Positions 25,614 through 39,099 of a DNA stretch of 64,000 bases are shown here, piece by piece (position 1 is the first letter of the stretch; every line of letters begins with the position of its first letter). The notes under the pieces were generated by a model. That model saw nothing but the letters and a program-made list of their open reading frames with translations, searched no databases and was not told the DNA's origin. The stretch covers positions 42,061,039 to 42,125,038 of the forward strand of contig OX359266.1 of assembly GCA_947179155.2 (NCBI GenBank). The letters are read 5' to 3'. The stretch is from Hedera helix. Its lineage: Eukaryota > Streptophyta > Magnoliopsida > Apiales > Araliaceae. Both the position numbers and the translations under genes were made by a program.

Positions 25614-28122
25614 TATGTTCACATAATTATTAAGGTTATTTTTTTTTGCAGCTGTGTACCTTTGTACAACTTCAGTTATGTATACAACTATCTCATGTCT
25701 TCTCCGAGAAGCTACGTGGAAAGGTACTTAAAAACCATAAACATTATGTACTAAATTTTTTCTTAAATCATTCAACACTTTCTCCAATTTAATGAATTTA
25801 TGTGATATGTAGTACGGCTGAGTTTTTGTAGCTTGTGTTTAACAGCTTCCTTGATGTAAATGATACCCGTTACAGTCCAAAAATGTTGCCTGTAATATCA
25901 AAAGACAAATGGCGGAAAGGATCCCAGGTTCATATAAATTTTCTTAATATTCTTTATTATTTTTCATTCATTTTTTTTTGGTGGCTAAATTGATAAATCC
26001 TAATGAAATTTCTTGGAGTAGTTTCCTTAGTGTTGTGCCTCAATTATCTAGTTTTTAATTAATTACAAATTTCTTAATGAACAAAAAAATGAGTTAGTTA
26101 TATTGACTTTATATTTTACTCTTTTCTTTAATTTAGTAGTTTTCTTTCAATTTTATATTTTGCATATTTTTAGTTTAATAGTGATTTGAACTAGTGTAGA
26201 AGCTGTTATCGAAACTAGACAGTGTCTTGCTCTGAGGAAAATCATAAAAATCTTAGAAGAGAATCTTGAATGTCCTTGAGTTTTTTTTCTCTGCATCAGT
26301 AGTGTTGTTTCCATTTGAATTATATCTTTACACTTGAATACTCTGTAAATAATTCTATGCACCTGACAACAAAAGTTAAAATCATAAACTGGACTAGTAG
26401 TTGCCTAGACTTTATACACCTCGTTAAAAGGAGGGCATGGTTTTGTCTATTCCCTGATATTGTCAACAAGTCAATAACCAATAAATTTAAGTAGTTGAAA
26501 ATGATGATTTGTTTTTCCGACTTCCTGTATCCGTTGGAACTTCTTTCAATTGATCATCATTGTTGAGAATGAAAAGCTTAATATCCTCTGCTGTAGTCCC
26601 AGATACGATTAGTTTCATTTTATTGTGGTTACTTTTTTCCTTTCATTTCTCACTCTTCTATGACATTTTAATGATGCAATTCCAGTGGATCACTTTGATA
26701 AGAAGACATGCAGAGGTGGTTGTGCAGGATGATATTGTTTTCCCTGTCTTCAAGAAATTTTGCAATGTAAGCCACAAAGGTTCCTTACTAGCGTATGTCC
26801 TAGTTTGCACCACTGAAGCTGGATAATTTCATGAAAAGAAGAATTTTTTGATCATGGTGTTTCTCTTTCAGCACTATTATTACTGCTTATTCCAAATGTC
26901 TATATATAGCTTGCAAGCTGTATTATTCATCCCGGGAACAACACATGCCAAACTAAACAGTTTAAGCTGTCTTAGAGATTACCAAGGATCATGTGCTAAA
27001 TTGCTAATAATATCTGTTTATTGTGTCAACTTTCAGCTACAACTTCCAGAACTTGGTAAAGGAAAGCAGTCTGTTGTAACAGTATGTGAAGTTCATTTCT
27101 TGGGTTTTACAATGACTTTCATAATTTTCATTTCTGGGGGGTTAAATTAAAGTTTGCACCTTTCTTGTTCCAAACTGTTGACTGTTAGTTTAAATGTTCT
27201 TTTTTGGGTCCAACGAAGAAACTTCAGACAGAGCATAATTGTATACCAGATGAGCATTATGTGCAGACATTATTTATGGTAAGCAATATATTTTTTTCGA
27301 TTTATATTAAAATTAAACTAACTTATTTTATCAAGCTACACATTTCAGTTGTACGGTTAAATCTTCCCTGCAAATTTTTTAAGAACCGTCACGTTGTCTT
27401 TTCTGAAGTGACCCCAGATTGTGGGGATTTTTTTATTGATATGTTCGTAGTGCTGTGACTTCAGGACCAATTTTCTACTTAATCCTTCAATATTAAATTC
27501 AATATGAGTATTCCTTTCTTTTATGGGAAGAGGTGAAGTGTGGTGGTTATGATTTGATCCAGTTAACTTTTTATTTTTCTCTTTCTCTTCCTTTGCAAGA
27601 TGAGAGCTGTTGCAGATGAACTCGAACAAAGAACATTGACCTTCTCTTTATGGAGACATCCTGTCGATAAAATGGATACAAAAGGTTGGCACCCTGTTAC
27701 ATTCAATTATAAAAGTGCCGAGCTGCAGCATATTAAAGAAATTAAGGTGATCTACTATTCTACAATTGCTCCACTGGGCTTTCAATGTTATACCAGAGTA
27801 GGAAAAACTTTCCTGTTTTTATTATTTATTTTTGTACGAGTAAGAATTTTTTTCCCCCTGTTGTCTCGTATGTATACTTGATTCTCTCACCCTTAAGGGT
27901 AATCCTTTGCTTCTTGATTAATGCTTGCATTTTCCAATCTGGAGGCAGGATATCAGTTATGTTGCATCCGGAAACCAGACAGAGCGGTGCTATAATAATT
28001 CTAAAGATGCCCCTTGTTATTTATTCGCTAGGAAGTTCTCGCGTGGTGCAGCCATCCGCCTTTTGACTGATGGAGTTGTTGGTCCCTATGATCCAACCGC
28101 ACTGTTTGAAACATGGACATGA
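23789..28122 (+). CDS. GT14 / DUF266 glycosyltransferase (core-2/I-branching-like, BC10 type)
   Basis: A type II membrane protein of the Golgi, in the plant family related to animal core-2/I-branching N-acetylglucosaminyltransferases; rice BC10 of this family affects cell-wall composition. Ten exons: 23789-24034, 24256-24372, 24468-24568, 25652-25723, 25846-25927, 26686-26766, 27037-27081, 27219-27278, 27600-27746 and 27949-28122, all in phase, giving 374 residues. A basic N-terminus precedes one membrane anchor (about 26-45, LMILLLVLLCFLSILGF). Conserved blocks follow: KIAFLFLVRENLPLDFLW, NADVANFSIYVHS, RFVLLSDSCVPLYNFSYVY, KWRKGSQWITLIRRHAE, NCIPDEHYVQT and CYLFARKFSRGA. The exon at 27600 uses a CAAG acceptor, weaker than CAG. 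No break is seen. The acceptor sugar and product cannot be told from sequence. Confidence 0.92.
25373..25465. repeat. Tandem duplication of about 49 bp in a GT14 intron
   Basis: Two adjacent copies of a segment containing AGGATGTGAAGGGTTGTT (starting near 25382 and 25431) with a 49-bp period. It lies in intron 3, far from the splice sites. Confidence 0.75.
25561..25613. repeat. ATT trinucleotide microsatellite in a GT14 intron
   Basis: About 17 units of ATT without interruption, 38 bases or so before the exon at 25652. Likely length-polymorphic. Confidence 0.92.
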
Positions 28123-29368
28123 AAATTGTCGATATGCATAAGCAGTTGGACATTGTTTTTGTAATTTCTTTCCGCTAGTGTTGAATGTTAGCTTGACGGT
28201 GTAGTTTTTGTATCTACCACATCATAAAATTTGGAGACGACTGTAGTTTTGGTTTCTGCAGTTATGTTCTGTAATTAATGATTCAATTTAAAATTAGAAT
28301 TTTAAACTAGTTCAATTTACAGAAATTGAGAAGACATAGTAGTGAAGTAGTAGGTTGAAAATGAATCTCACTTATATGCTTACCGAGAGAAATACCTAAT
28401 CAAGAATAAAGAGTAAAGATTGGAAGGAAAAAACAAGATGGTACGTACTAAAAATATTAGTAACATCAATATATTTTACAAGAGGGGGTCGAGTACCAAT
28501 ATTTTAAAATGTCACAATAAAAATATTTTTTCATTTTTTTAATTATACTGGTTAGGATAAAATTATTTACGATTCGGTAAAAGTATAGATCCATATAAAT
28601 TTATACTTAAGACTCGATTGATTTAGGTGCTGATCTATTTTAATATTGTACTTTGGACTTGGTACTGCGGCTGATCTATTGCAATATATTTTAACGGCTT
28701 GATAATTTGAAAGGGTCAAAATTCAAGTTTACATATGATTGAGTTTCCTGACTTTCACTTTTAATTAGTCTCGGGCGCGTATGGACACAAAGTGTTGAAT
28801 AACTATAAATACGAGCATTTGTGGAGGTTAACGATACAACACAATTTACTTTATTATTATTTTTTAACCGTCAAACTTTTAATTGTCTACGCTTTTGACC
28901 TGCTTTGTGGTGATTTGAGCTAGTATACAAATCAAAAGTTAACAATACATATTTTGTAACATTTGTATGAATATCAAAGATCAGATAAAAGAATAGAAGC
29001 TTGATTTTCTTTGTGTAACAAATCTTATCGATGGATTTAAGGTGAAACTTTATAATTTGTAATAATAATTAATATCCCATGATTATTCCCTCCAACTCTT
29101 TTCCTAATTTAATAGATGTTCTATCTAATATAGAAAATTATATATATTTTTATAATATCCTTAATTTATCTCTTTTTTTAAGAAAATTTATTACTATAAA
29201 CATACTATTATTTTTCTTCTCCCTTGTTTAAAAACACGAAGGGACAAATATAAAAATTAAGATAAATATTAAATAAAAATTAATACCATTCTTAATACAT
29301 GTTCTTTTATGTTATAACGACTAATAACATGAGTTATACGTAAATTTTAATTTTGGAGAAATAACAAC
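28123..29368. other. Intergenic region downstream of the GT14 gene
   Basis: Contains the 3' untranslated region of the glycosyltransferase and then AT-rich DNA. I see no gene, and no repeat with clear ends. Confidence 0.5.
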
Positions 29369-30100
29369 TGTTAACGCCAAATTTTGCACCTGACAAAACC
29401 ACTCAAAGAGTAGGTCAAAAAGTACGTCAATACACGCTGGAAATATAAATTGTACTGTAAAGAAAGAACTCAAAATATAAGAACATAAGGTTTAACGCGG
29501 AAACTCAAATCGGGAAAAACCACGGGTGATACGCAAGAAATCCACTAGAATGATACCGGAACTGTTACAACATCCTCACAAAGAAAACACTCATCTGTAC
29601 ACGCCCCGACGTATACCGATATATGTCGATATATAATGATTTGTAACGAGACACAACAATGTTCCTTCATACACGTGGTGTATATGTATACCCTTCGATA
29701 TACACCTAGCGCATAACACTATCTTCCGATGCCCAACGACGTGTATAAATGGTGCTTGTGTGTCCACGTTGTATATCACCATAACTCAGTGTATATCAAT
29801 GTATGTCGGCGTGTAACCAATATGGAGTATTTAGGTTAAACTGTATCTTTTGGGTTTATTGTATGTGATGTATAATCTCTCTCTCTCTTCTCTGGTTTGA
29901 TATTCCCTCTGCCGATCCTTTTTCTTGATCCTGACTGACCTTTTTCTTCTCTTCCTTTTTCCAGTATATAAAACACATAAAATAATCTCCTCTCCCAAAT
30001 ATAATGTTTAACTATTACAAAGATATTTATGGCGGTGACCCACTACCCCAAAAATCTCAAAGTATGGTGAGTCATCACCCAAGATATTTACATCCCAACA
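29369..30100 (-). repeat. LTR, left copy (3' LTR in element orientation)
   Basis: 732 bp, complete with TG...CA ends in either reading. Pairs with 31253-31961 over almost its whole length with few differences, so the insertion is fairly recent. Confidence 0.8.
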
Positions 30101-31252
30101 TTGCCCCCCACTCTCCTGTTATAAAAATTTATAATAGGAGAGTAATACAAAAGTTAGATACAAAGTATGCCAACCCACCCACTGATGTGCATCAGTTCAC
30201 ATATTTTTTATTTTTTTCATAACCTTCTTTCTTCTCCAATTATTTAGTTTTCTCCCTCCTGCTGCACTGTTATGGTAATGCTGCGGTGTTGCCATATTTT
30301 CGAACCAAGCTCCTGCCAAACTGTTGAGCCACTAATGCCATGAAATTGTGCTCCAGCCGAGCAACCACCAAACCACTGCCCACTAACCCGAGGTCCCAGG
30401 CCGCTGGCATGAAGCCATAAAACTGTCGGGCTGCCGTGTCACCGTCGAGCTCTAGCCCAGCCTCGGAGTAACAGCCGCCGAGTCACCAAGCAAAGACCCC
30501 CGAGCCTAAACCTGACCCGCCGAGCCACTGCCATGAAGCACTAAGCACCACCACGCTGTAGACCCCGAGCTCGCACAGCCGAACTCAAACAGCCCACCGA
30601 CCACACCCTAGCGCTGACTCCAACCTCAACCGCCGAACCAACGAGCCCCCCTCCGGATGACTCCTCCAAGCCCCTCTCCTTCTGACCCAAAACTGGACTG
30701 CCGACTTGACCACTTAATTGTCGAGTCCTGACACCGAGCTACCGATCAACCCCAGAACGTCGAGCCCAAACCGCCGAGCACCAAGCTACTGTTGGGCTAC
30801 CGAGGCCGAGCAGCCATACCGAGGATCCAAACAGCTGGGACCGAGCGCTGCCGACCCGAATCACCGAGCCCCCCTCGGACCACCGAGCCTACCACTGCCG
30901 ACCCAACCCAGCCGACGAGCTGGTACTATCGTTGCTGAGGAGAAATTGAAGCTGCCGACACAGGCCATCGATTTCCACCCATTAAGTCCTTCACCAACTT
31001 AAACCGTCAAGGAGAGAGAGAAAGGACCAATAAGTATATATTAATATTATATTTTAAATTAAATAAGCATACATGTAATAAACAAACAAATATTATAATA
31101 ATATTATAATATTTAATAAATGGGGATAACTTAACTTCAGATGGAATATTCTCTTTCAGTCGGATAACTGAACCGCCATAAAAATTATTTCAGAAATAAT
31201 TTGGTGATTTGAAATTACTGTGGCCGTCGCCGAGCCCTCCTTCTAGTGCCAA

Positions 31253-31961
31253 TGTTAACGCCAAATTTTGCACCTGACAAAACCACCAAAAGAGCAGGCC
31301 AAAAAGTACGCTAATACATGCTAAAAATATAAATTGTACTGTAAAGAAAGAACTCAAAATATAAGAACACAATGTTTAACGCGGAAACCCAAATCGGGAA
31401 AAACCACGGGTGATACGCCAGAAATCCACTAGAATGATACCGAAACTGTTATAACATCCTCACAAAGAAAATACTTATCTGTACACGGGCCGACATATAC
31501 CGATATATGTCGATATATAATGATTTGTAACGAGACACAACAATGTTCCTTCATACACGTGGTGTATATGTCTACCCTTCGATATACACCTGGTGCATAA
31601 CACTACCCTCCGATGCCCAACGACGTGTATAAATGGTGCTTGTGTGTTCACGTTGTATATCACCATAACTCAGTGTATATCAGTGTGTGTCGGCGTGTGA
31701 CCAAGATGAAATATTTAGGTTAAACTGTATCTTTTGGGTTTATTGTATGTGATGTATAATCTCTCCCTCTCTTCTCTAGTTTGATATTCCCTCTGTCGAT
31801 CTTTTTTCTTGATCCTGACTGACCTTTTTCTTCTCTTCCTTTTTTCAGTATATAAAACACATAAAATAACTGTCTCTCCCAAATATAATATTTAACTATT
31901 ACAAAGATATTTCTGACGGTGACCAATTATCCAAAAAATCTCATAAAATATGATGAGTCAT
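31253..31961 (-). repeat. LTR, right copy (5' LTR), truncated
   Basis: Matches the left copy from TGTTAACG to GATGAGTCAT and then diverges; the last 30 or so bases of the left copy are missing. It ends about 260 bases before the CAP-H start codon. Confidence 0.78.
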
Positions 31962-32219
31962 TAGAGGCCGCAATTCCATCTTCTTTACCGGTACGGAAAC
32001 CCGTACCATATAATTCACACCCAAATTCAAATCAAAAGGAGGGAAAAATAAAATAAAATAAAAAATGCTCATAACCCAATTCATTTGTCTGCCTCTAATA
32101 CTTTGATCTCCCTTCCCCAAAACCCTTTCTCTCTTGTTTGATAACTCACCATAAATATAGATACAGATTGATTTATATAGCTTGTGAAACTTGAAGGAGT
32201 GGTAGAATTGCTGTAAGAA

Positions 32220-35200
32220 ATGGCTGAACCCCTGAGCCCTAATCCCACATTTCTGAAACAGAGAGCCCCAATTCTCTCTCCTGCCAGTCCATTCTTCTTA
32301 GGCTCTAACGATGATAAGCTCGAACGCGCTCAGGCACGCTCCGCTGCCCGTGCCGTTGCTGTTCGCCGTAAAACAACGGCTGCTGCCTCCGCGACTCCTT
32401 CTATCCCCGATCCTTGTCTGGGCAAAGATCAGATTCTCGATTTGTTCCATAATTGCATCAAACTCGCCAGCGAAAATGTCTTTAAACCATATTTGCCGCT
32501 TTCTCTCTACATTTATCTCAGTTATATTTTGTTATTGACTTGAAATATTGCTGCCTTCTCTCTACATTTATCTCAGTTATTTCAGTTATATTTTGTTGTT
32601 GACTTGAAATATTTTTGGGATGCAGAAAATCAACCAGAAGAATACGTGGGAACTAAGTTTGATAGATCATCTTTATGATATTATTAAGGTTGAAGAAGAA
32701 GATGATGTCGAGACTAATTTTCAAAAGGTACTCCCTACTTAAACTCTATGGAATGAAATATGGAAATTTTCGTCGTGTTCATTTAGAAAATAAGGGAAGT
32801 TTGTTTGGTCACTAAATGAAAGCGATTGATGCCTTTTGTCCAAAAGTCGAGATTGGTAAAGACACTTAATTTGGTAGCATCATTTTACTTGCATGGAATC
32901 TATTAGTAACCCATATAATTTTTCTTTTCATTCTCCCACTAATTTTGACGCACCTTTTTCTTGACGTTTGACACCATAAGGCATGTTTTACTTTTGGATT
33001 GAAGGAATGGAATGAGTAAATGAATGGAATAGGGAAAGGAACAAAATAAAATTTATTCCATTTCCAGTTAGAATGAGTCATTCCATAACCTCCCTTAAGG
33101 AATAAAATTCAAAAATTGGGAGGAAAATAATTCATTCCATTCTAATAGAGCAAACAAATATAATTTTTTTATTCTATAGGAATGAGTCATTTTATTCCCA
33201 CCTTCATTCTTGCAATTCAAATGTAACGCTATGGTTTAAACTTTTGACCGAATACCCAAATTGTTATGTAAGTAATAATTTCATTAGTACTCTGTACTAA
33301 TACTCCATAATATGAGTTTCTTTTGGAAAGTTGAACCCTTTTAACGAGGACTCCAAACATCTTACAGAGCTTGTCATTGCGCCTTGTACTTTATGGAAAA
33401 TTGGTTGTCCAAGAAAGACTTATTTTGCATATTTCAATTGATGCAACTTCAGTGCTAAATAAGATCAAATTTGAATAACCTTGCCAATGCTTGAGGTATC
33501 TTTTTTGTTTGAATTTTTCTGAACTTTAAGCAGAATTATTTTCAAGGGCCTTACTACTCTGGCAATGAGTAATCCTTGCCTTTCTTTATATTCTGTGTCC
33601 AGCCCTCTAGTTTCTAGGATGGGTCTATTTTGTTACTAGGATTTTCTTCTGAAAGTTTCCCTCTCTGATTTGAGTTTGGTCTGTTAGTTTCTCCTAGTTA
33701 CGTTTCCTTTCTGTTATTGGCCAAATTCCTCACAGTTAATCAACATGAATCTTGGTCATGATCTGTTGTGTTTTTAATTAGCCATGGGACTTATTAAGGG
33801 CCCGTTTGGCAACGACCTTTTTTTAAAAAAAATGACTTACAAGTTAAAATTTAAAATGACTTATAAGTCATTTTAAGTTGTGATTTATAAGTAAAAGTAT
33901 TTGACACCAAAAATGGCATATCACGCAAAATAGACCGCCTTCTGCACTCCAAATGTACGTCCAAATGTACATATTTGGAATATGACATATTTGGTCATTA
34001 GGGTAAACATGTCCATCCATATGCATAGTTTCTGCTCTTCACTTGAGACTTGAGGGATGATTGATGACCATGAAAAAACAGTTCTATAATGCATTTACAA
34101 TTAATATCTATATTGCTTTGAACTTGGCATTTCAGCTTCTCTGTACACATAAACATGCATAATTTTACTTTCTTGAAACCTGTATGCATGTTATTTTCAT
34201 TGCTTGCAGGCAAGTTGCACCCTTGAAGCTGGAGTAAAGATATACTCAATGAGGGTGGATTCAGTACATTCAGAGGCATATAAGGTCCTTGGAGGGATTA
34301 ATCGAGTGGGACAAGAAAATGAAGAAGGTTAATTCTTGGCATACCCACTAAAATTCAGTTTGATTGACATTCTTTTCCTTAGTTATCTATCTCTTTATTT
34401 ATGAAAGTTTTATGTTGAAATTTCATGGTATGCATGCATTTGCGTTAAATTTATAATTTCTTTTACATTACAACTGGGGTTAGGAAAATAAAAGCATGAA
34501 ATTTACACTCAATTTAAGCATTGTCTTCTGTAGAATTTTTTTATATGTCAGGAGGTTATTGAGATTCTGGTGGATACTGGATACAAATATTATAGAAAAA
34601 AGACGAAAGAAGTACATATCTTGAACTTTCAGTATTTAAATTTTTATCGGTCTACTTGCATTTGGATACTACAGTTCACTGACATAAACTTCAATACATG
34701 AAATCAAGTCTATACATGCCTTAAGAGAATAAATTTTTTGTACAAACTATCAAAAAAACATAGTTATGCCTTAACAGTAAACACGAATAAGAAAAGCATT
34801 AATGAGAAGAATATGAAGATGGACTTTCCGGTGTATAGAACCATCTTTATCCTGTTTACACCACATTACTCAACTTTTCACTTCATCTAGAAGATTCATA
34901 TATTTTCCAATTCATCTTTGAAGTTAAGGTTATCAAGATGTCCTTGTTTACACCACATTACTCAACTTTTCATTTCATCTAGAAGATTCATAGCTTATCC
35001 AATTCATCTTTGAAGTTAAGGTTATCAAGATGTTCTTTGTAATAATTTACTCGTGCTCATTTTAATATGTAATTAATTGAATACTGAATACATATTCAGT
35101 TGTGTAGTGGCAGTTCTATGTGCTTTGTTTGAATTTAAATATAAAACAACTCATGTATGTTTTCAATAGTTTTCTCGCCTTCATTTTGAGTTGTCTTTTA

Positions 35201-38200
35201 TATTTTAGTTTGGGTACCCGTTTGAAATGTGATTGTTGGAAATTCACTAGATTGCAGCATCTCATTACACATGGAATTGACTTCATTCTTTTGATTTTGT
35301 GGTGTTTTGCCAGATGGTACAATGGAGAATTCTGATGTCAGCATTGAGCGAGAGGAAGGTAGCCTGAAGGAAGGGCAGGATAAAAAGGTTGATAGTTATC
35401 ATATTTATATATCAGATCATATTACCTGGCTCAGAACTAATGTAGGTCGACAATTGCAGTTGTCACCTTTATCAACACTGGAATCATCATTTGAGGCACT
35501 TAATGTGAAGAAGTTTGATGGTAGTATACTACCTATATTTTCTGTTCATTATGGCAGTTTTAACTATAACGCTATGAATGATGATTTTGTTGTTTTCTTT
35601 CTTTATTTCTTTCTCTCTCACTCCTTTTAGCTGCATTTGCGGTTGATCCTCTCTATCATCAAACTTCTGCACAGTTTGATGAAGGTGGAGCCAAGGGTCT
35701 ATTGTTGAACAATCTTGGAGTATATGGTGGCTGCAGGGTACTTTTTGATTCACTGGAAGTACCAGGAAAGTGTTCATCATGCTTGATTCAGAATGATAAT
35801 GTAGAGGCAATTGATATTTCTTTTGCCAGAGGTTCATTGCTTTCCTTAATACACGTTGTTGCTTTCCTTAATACATGGCTGTTCTGGTTTCTGTTTTAGC
35901 ATTACTTTAGAAGTTATTTCCATTTCCCTTGTTTTCTTCATAGAATGCAGTGAACAGATAGTGCTGAACACACCAAAGAAGGTTGAGATCTCACCTAGTC
36001 TTAGGGAAATAGTCAATCAATTTGATGACGATTGTAGGAGACCTTCAGATACATTTTATTCAGAGACAAAACCAGCAGAACAAATTGGTGAATATTCTAA
36101 CAATGACACCAAGTTTGGTGGTGATACATTTGACTATGGTGGGACCTGGGACTTTGATCATGAAGACCAAACAAGTGTGGTTGATGAGGGCACATATGTT
36201 GGAGAGCAAATTTTACAGAGTCATTTTGAGGTGCTAGTCTGCTAGACATATACTATTAATAGAAGTGTTTTTCTAAATATATTTTATAATCTTTAGTAAT
36301 CTTCCAAGAGTAGAATGAAGCTTGCTAATATGCTGCAATCGAAATTTGCAGGAAAATGTGCCAGTTGATTTTCACGACCCTGATATGGATGATGACAGGT
36401 TTGCCAAGGTTGATGGCTATCTGTTTTTGAGTCTGGGATTTACGTCGAAACAAAATGCATGGGCAGGCCCTGATCACTGGAAGTATCAGAAGGCTAAAGG
36501 TAAGCTTCCACCGGTCACTTGCAGGTGAATATTTAATATCATAAACTTGTGCTCTGTTTGCAAAATGTAATTATTTTATGTAACATAGATTCTATTTGTA
36601 GGTTCAGAGGATGTTATAAGGGAAAATGGATCCCAAATAACAACTAAGAAACCAAAAAATAAGAAACAAGAAGTTGATATTGATTTTACAAAAGCCTTGG
36701 AGAAGGATATTTCAGATGTTTTTGCACCTCCTAAGAATCCCAAGTCACTACTGTTGCCTACAAATAGAGAACCTTGTAACACAACTCTTCCGGAAGATTG
36801 CCATTATCAACCAGAGAATCTTGTCAAGTTATTTCTTCTACCTAATGTTATGGTAACATTGTGCTACTTCTGAATATGGATAATGTGCCATGCTTTTGTA
36901 GTTATGATTTTTTTCTTTTGTGAACTTTACAAATGTTATGCAACGATGTTTTTGTGCCTTTTGTAGTGCCTTGGGAGGAGAGAAAGAAATTCCTCGGGTG
37001 AGATAACTAATCTGATTCTGAATTTCTGATACACTTTTCTTTGATGTATAATAACTGACGGTGATTTTAAATTTCTCTAATGTTAATTAATTAAATTTCT
37101 TAGTAATACCTGTTTTCCATCCTATAGTCACATATATTTTTGCCTGCTGCTATATGGGTATCACAGAAGGCTGCTGCTCTTATAAAGTCTGCATCATATT
37201 TGAGATATTTGTGGTGTTTTTTCAAATGAAATAGTGGAACAGATTGGCTTTTGTCTACATGCATTACAAGTTTGATGCTTGCCATTCTCTATTTATTATA
37301 TTAGAGTTTCTGAAGTGATTAATAAAGCAAGTATGAAGTATCTGTGTTGTCTTTTCAGTTGAACCTAGTCAACAAAGGGATGACAATGGAGCATTGCTGA
37401 CTTGGGATGATGAAAGTGGGTTTGATGATCAATTTGATGATGGAAATTATTATAGTGACATGGAGGACTTGAACACACTCGTCTCACAGCCCCGTCAGGT
37501 TGGTTTAACTAATTTTCCAATCTAGTCTTACTCTATCCGTTTTGATCAATTGTCAGAAGCTTGTTTGGACCCCCCCCCACCCCAAAAACCAGAAATTCAA
37601 TAATTCCATGGGGGTAAATGTGTGGAAACGAAACGATGTCCACGTGTTTCTGATTGTTGCTGAGAAATCCATTTTGATTTAAAAAAGGAAGTTGTGGCTC
37701 TTGCCTTTTCAAGTCACTTTTGGAATGTGAAAATTACAGTTTCATTTGCTCCCTTGATTGTAAACTATTGTATTTTCAATCTCAGTAATGATCATGGACA
37801 AATTTAGTTCTAGATGCCTTAGTATCTATATCTCTCCTATTTTATTTTCTTTTAAAACCAAAGATTTCCATGAAAGACACCATGAAATTACCAATTTTTT
37901 CAATGTGTCTGATAGTATTACCCAAATGGCACTAGTTCTTTTTACTGTAAATTTATTCTTATAAACGATTCAGGTAAATAAGATTGAAGTCCAATATGAC
38001 CGAACGGCCAAACAAGTTGATGTGCAAGCACTTAAAGAAACTCTTTGGAAGTCTTTGCAAGAATCAGAATTGAAGCCTGTTCAGGTAAGTTAAGATTTCC
38101 CATTCTTGGTATATATGTACATACAGTATTGGAAATTCCTCATACCAATACAAGTTTTCTTCTCTTTAAGTGAAAATTTTGTTTCCAATCTTATGCTATG

Positions 38201-39099
38201 TGATGTTTAGGCTAAAGTGAAAGATGTTAATGTCCCAGAAAAATTGGTACTGGAGTACAAGCTCGAACTAAAACATTTCTTAAATCTTAACCTGTAGAAA
38301 TATAATATTGATAAAAATATCGTATTACAAGCTTATATTTTAATCATTCTTGTCTTCAAAGTGGTTGCTTTTCTCTTCCCAATATTTGGTCAGGATGGCT
38401 ACTTGTTAAGTAATTAATCTTGATTTGGCATTTAATTCCCAAACCAATATGATGATCTTGACTTCTCGTACTTTATTTCACGGTTTTCACTGTTATTTGC
38501 CATTTAGTTGCTGCAAATTGATATTACTAGAGAAACTTTACTGGTAGACTGCAGTTCTGTTTGAGAAGTGAACAACAATTATTGTTTTTGTACTTGTACT
38601 GAAACAATCCTTTGATTGGCGTCTGAAAATTGGCAAAATAGTAAGATACACATACACTGGAAGTACTCTATAGTTCTTCACCACTCTGTGTAGATGTTGT
38701 CTCTTTCTTTCCAAGCTTAATTCGATTATTAATCATTTGTTCTTTAGGACTAGCAAAATCCCCCTTATTTCTTCCATGCTTTTTATGTTTATCTAGATCA
38801 TGTATGCCACAAATGGAGATGTCAATGATTTTCTGATAAAGTTGCTGTATATTGGCAATGTCTTGTGTCTGCAGGGGGAAACAAAATCTTTCAAGCAAAC
38901 CTTGGCCACCTTTCCTAATGATTGCCGAGCAGCTGCATCACTGAAGGATATCTCCCCACACTTGTGTTTTATATGTTTGCTTCATCTAGCTAATGAGCAC
39001 GGGTTGAGCATCCATGGCCGTGCCAACTTGGATGATCTCGGTATACTTCTTCCACCTCACAATGATGATAGGGATAGGTTACAAACTGCAGCTAATTAG
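32220..39099 (+). CDS. CAP-H: Condensin I subunit CAP-H (Barren/kleisin)
   Basis: The non-SMC kleisin that bridges SMC2 and SMC4 in condensin I during chromosome condensation. Fourteen exons: 32220-32477, 32626-32727, 34210-34327, 35314-35387, 35460-35520, 35631-35831, 35944-36230, 36352-36499, 36602-36852, 36967-36997, 37359-37498, 37974-38084, 38211-38246 and 38875-39099. They join in frame to 680 residues, near the 671 I recall for Arabidopsis. Diagnostic blocks: LGKDQILDLFHNCIKLASEN and KNTWELSLIDHLYDI (N-terminal kleisin region); SPLSTLESSFEALNVKKFD with AVDPLYHQTSAQFDEGGAKG; an acidic middle; and the C-terminal winged-helix region ISPHLCFICLLHLANEHGL. The 36-nt exon at 38211 is supported only by splice sites and phase. 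The 72-nt intron 35388-35459 is itself in frame and open, so retention would add 24 residues. The gene looks intact. Confidence 0.93.
32501..32610. repeat. Tandem 54-bp duplication in CAP-H intron 1
   Basis: TTCTCTCTACATTTATCTC starts at 32501 and again at 32555, followed in both copies by TTGTTRTTGACTTGAAATAT. It lies in the short first intron. Confidence 0.7.
33798..33912. repeat. MITE remnant in CAP-H intron 2
   Basis: Starts GGGCCCGTTTGGCAACGAC and carries ACTTATAAGTCATTTTAAG motifs like the complete MITE at 56818-57254. A right terminus was not found, so this is either a truncated copy or one whose second end has decayed. Confidence 0.5.
34854..35037. repeat. Tandem 92-bp duplication in CAP-H intron 3
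   Basis: Two copies, starting at about 34854 and 34946 (GTTTACACCACATTACTCAA), differ at only a few positions. Both end with AAGGTTATCAAGATGT. Intronic and away from splice sites. Confidence 0.85.

Larger units (their letters stand above)
29369..31961 (-). mobile_element. Non-autonomous LTR retroelement with GC-rich interior
   Basis: Two near-identical direct copies, 29369-30100 and 31253-31961, both beginning TGTTAACGCCAAATTTTGC, flank 1.15 kb. Read on the minus strand they behave as LTRs. The left copy reads TGTTGGGATG... to ...GCGTTAACA and is preceded by a purine tract (complement of 30101-30118, GAGAGTGGGGGGCAA) fit to be a polypurine tract. Next to the right copy the complement of 31239-31252 (TTGGCACTAGAAGG) is a candidate primer-binding site. 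The right copy lacks about 30 bases at its outer end, which explains why no target duplication is found. The interior has no gag or pol; 30290-31010 is strikingly rich in CCGAGCC-type motifs. The class resembles LARD/TRIM-like elements. Confidence 0.78.

Noticed and set aside
30718..31002. Pro-rich open frame of 94 codons on the plus strand
   Set aside because: It lies in the GC-rich interior of the LTR element, has low complexity from CCGAGCC-type motifs, and shows no homology I recognise.
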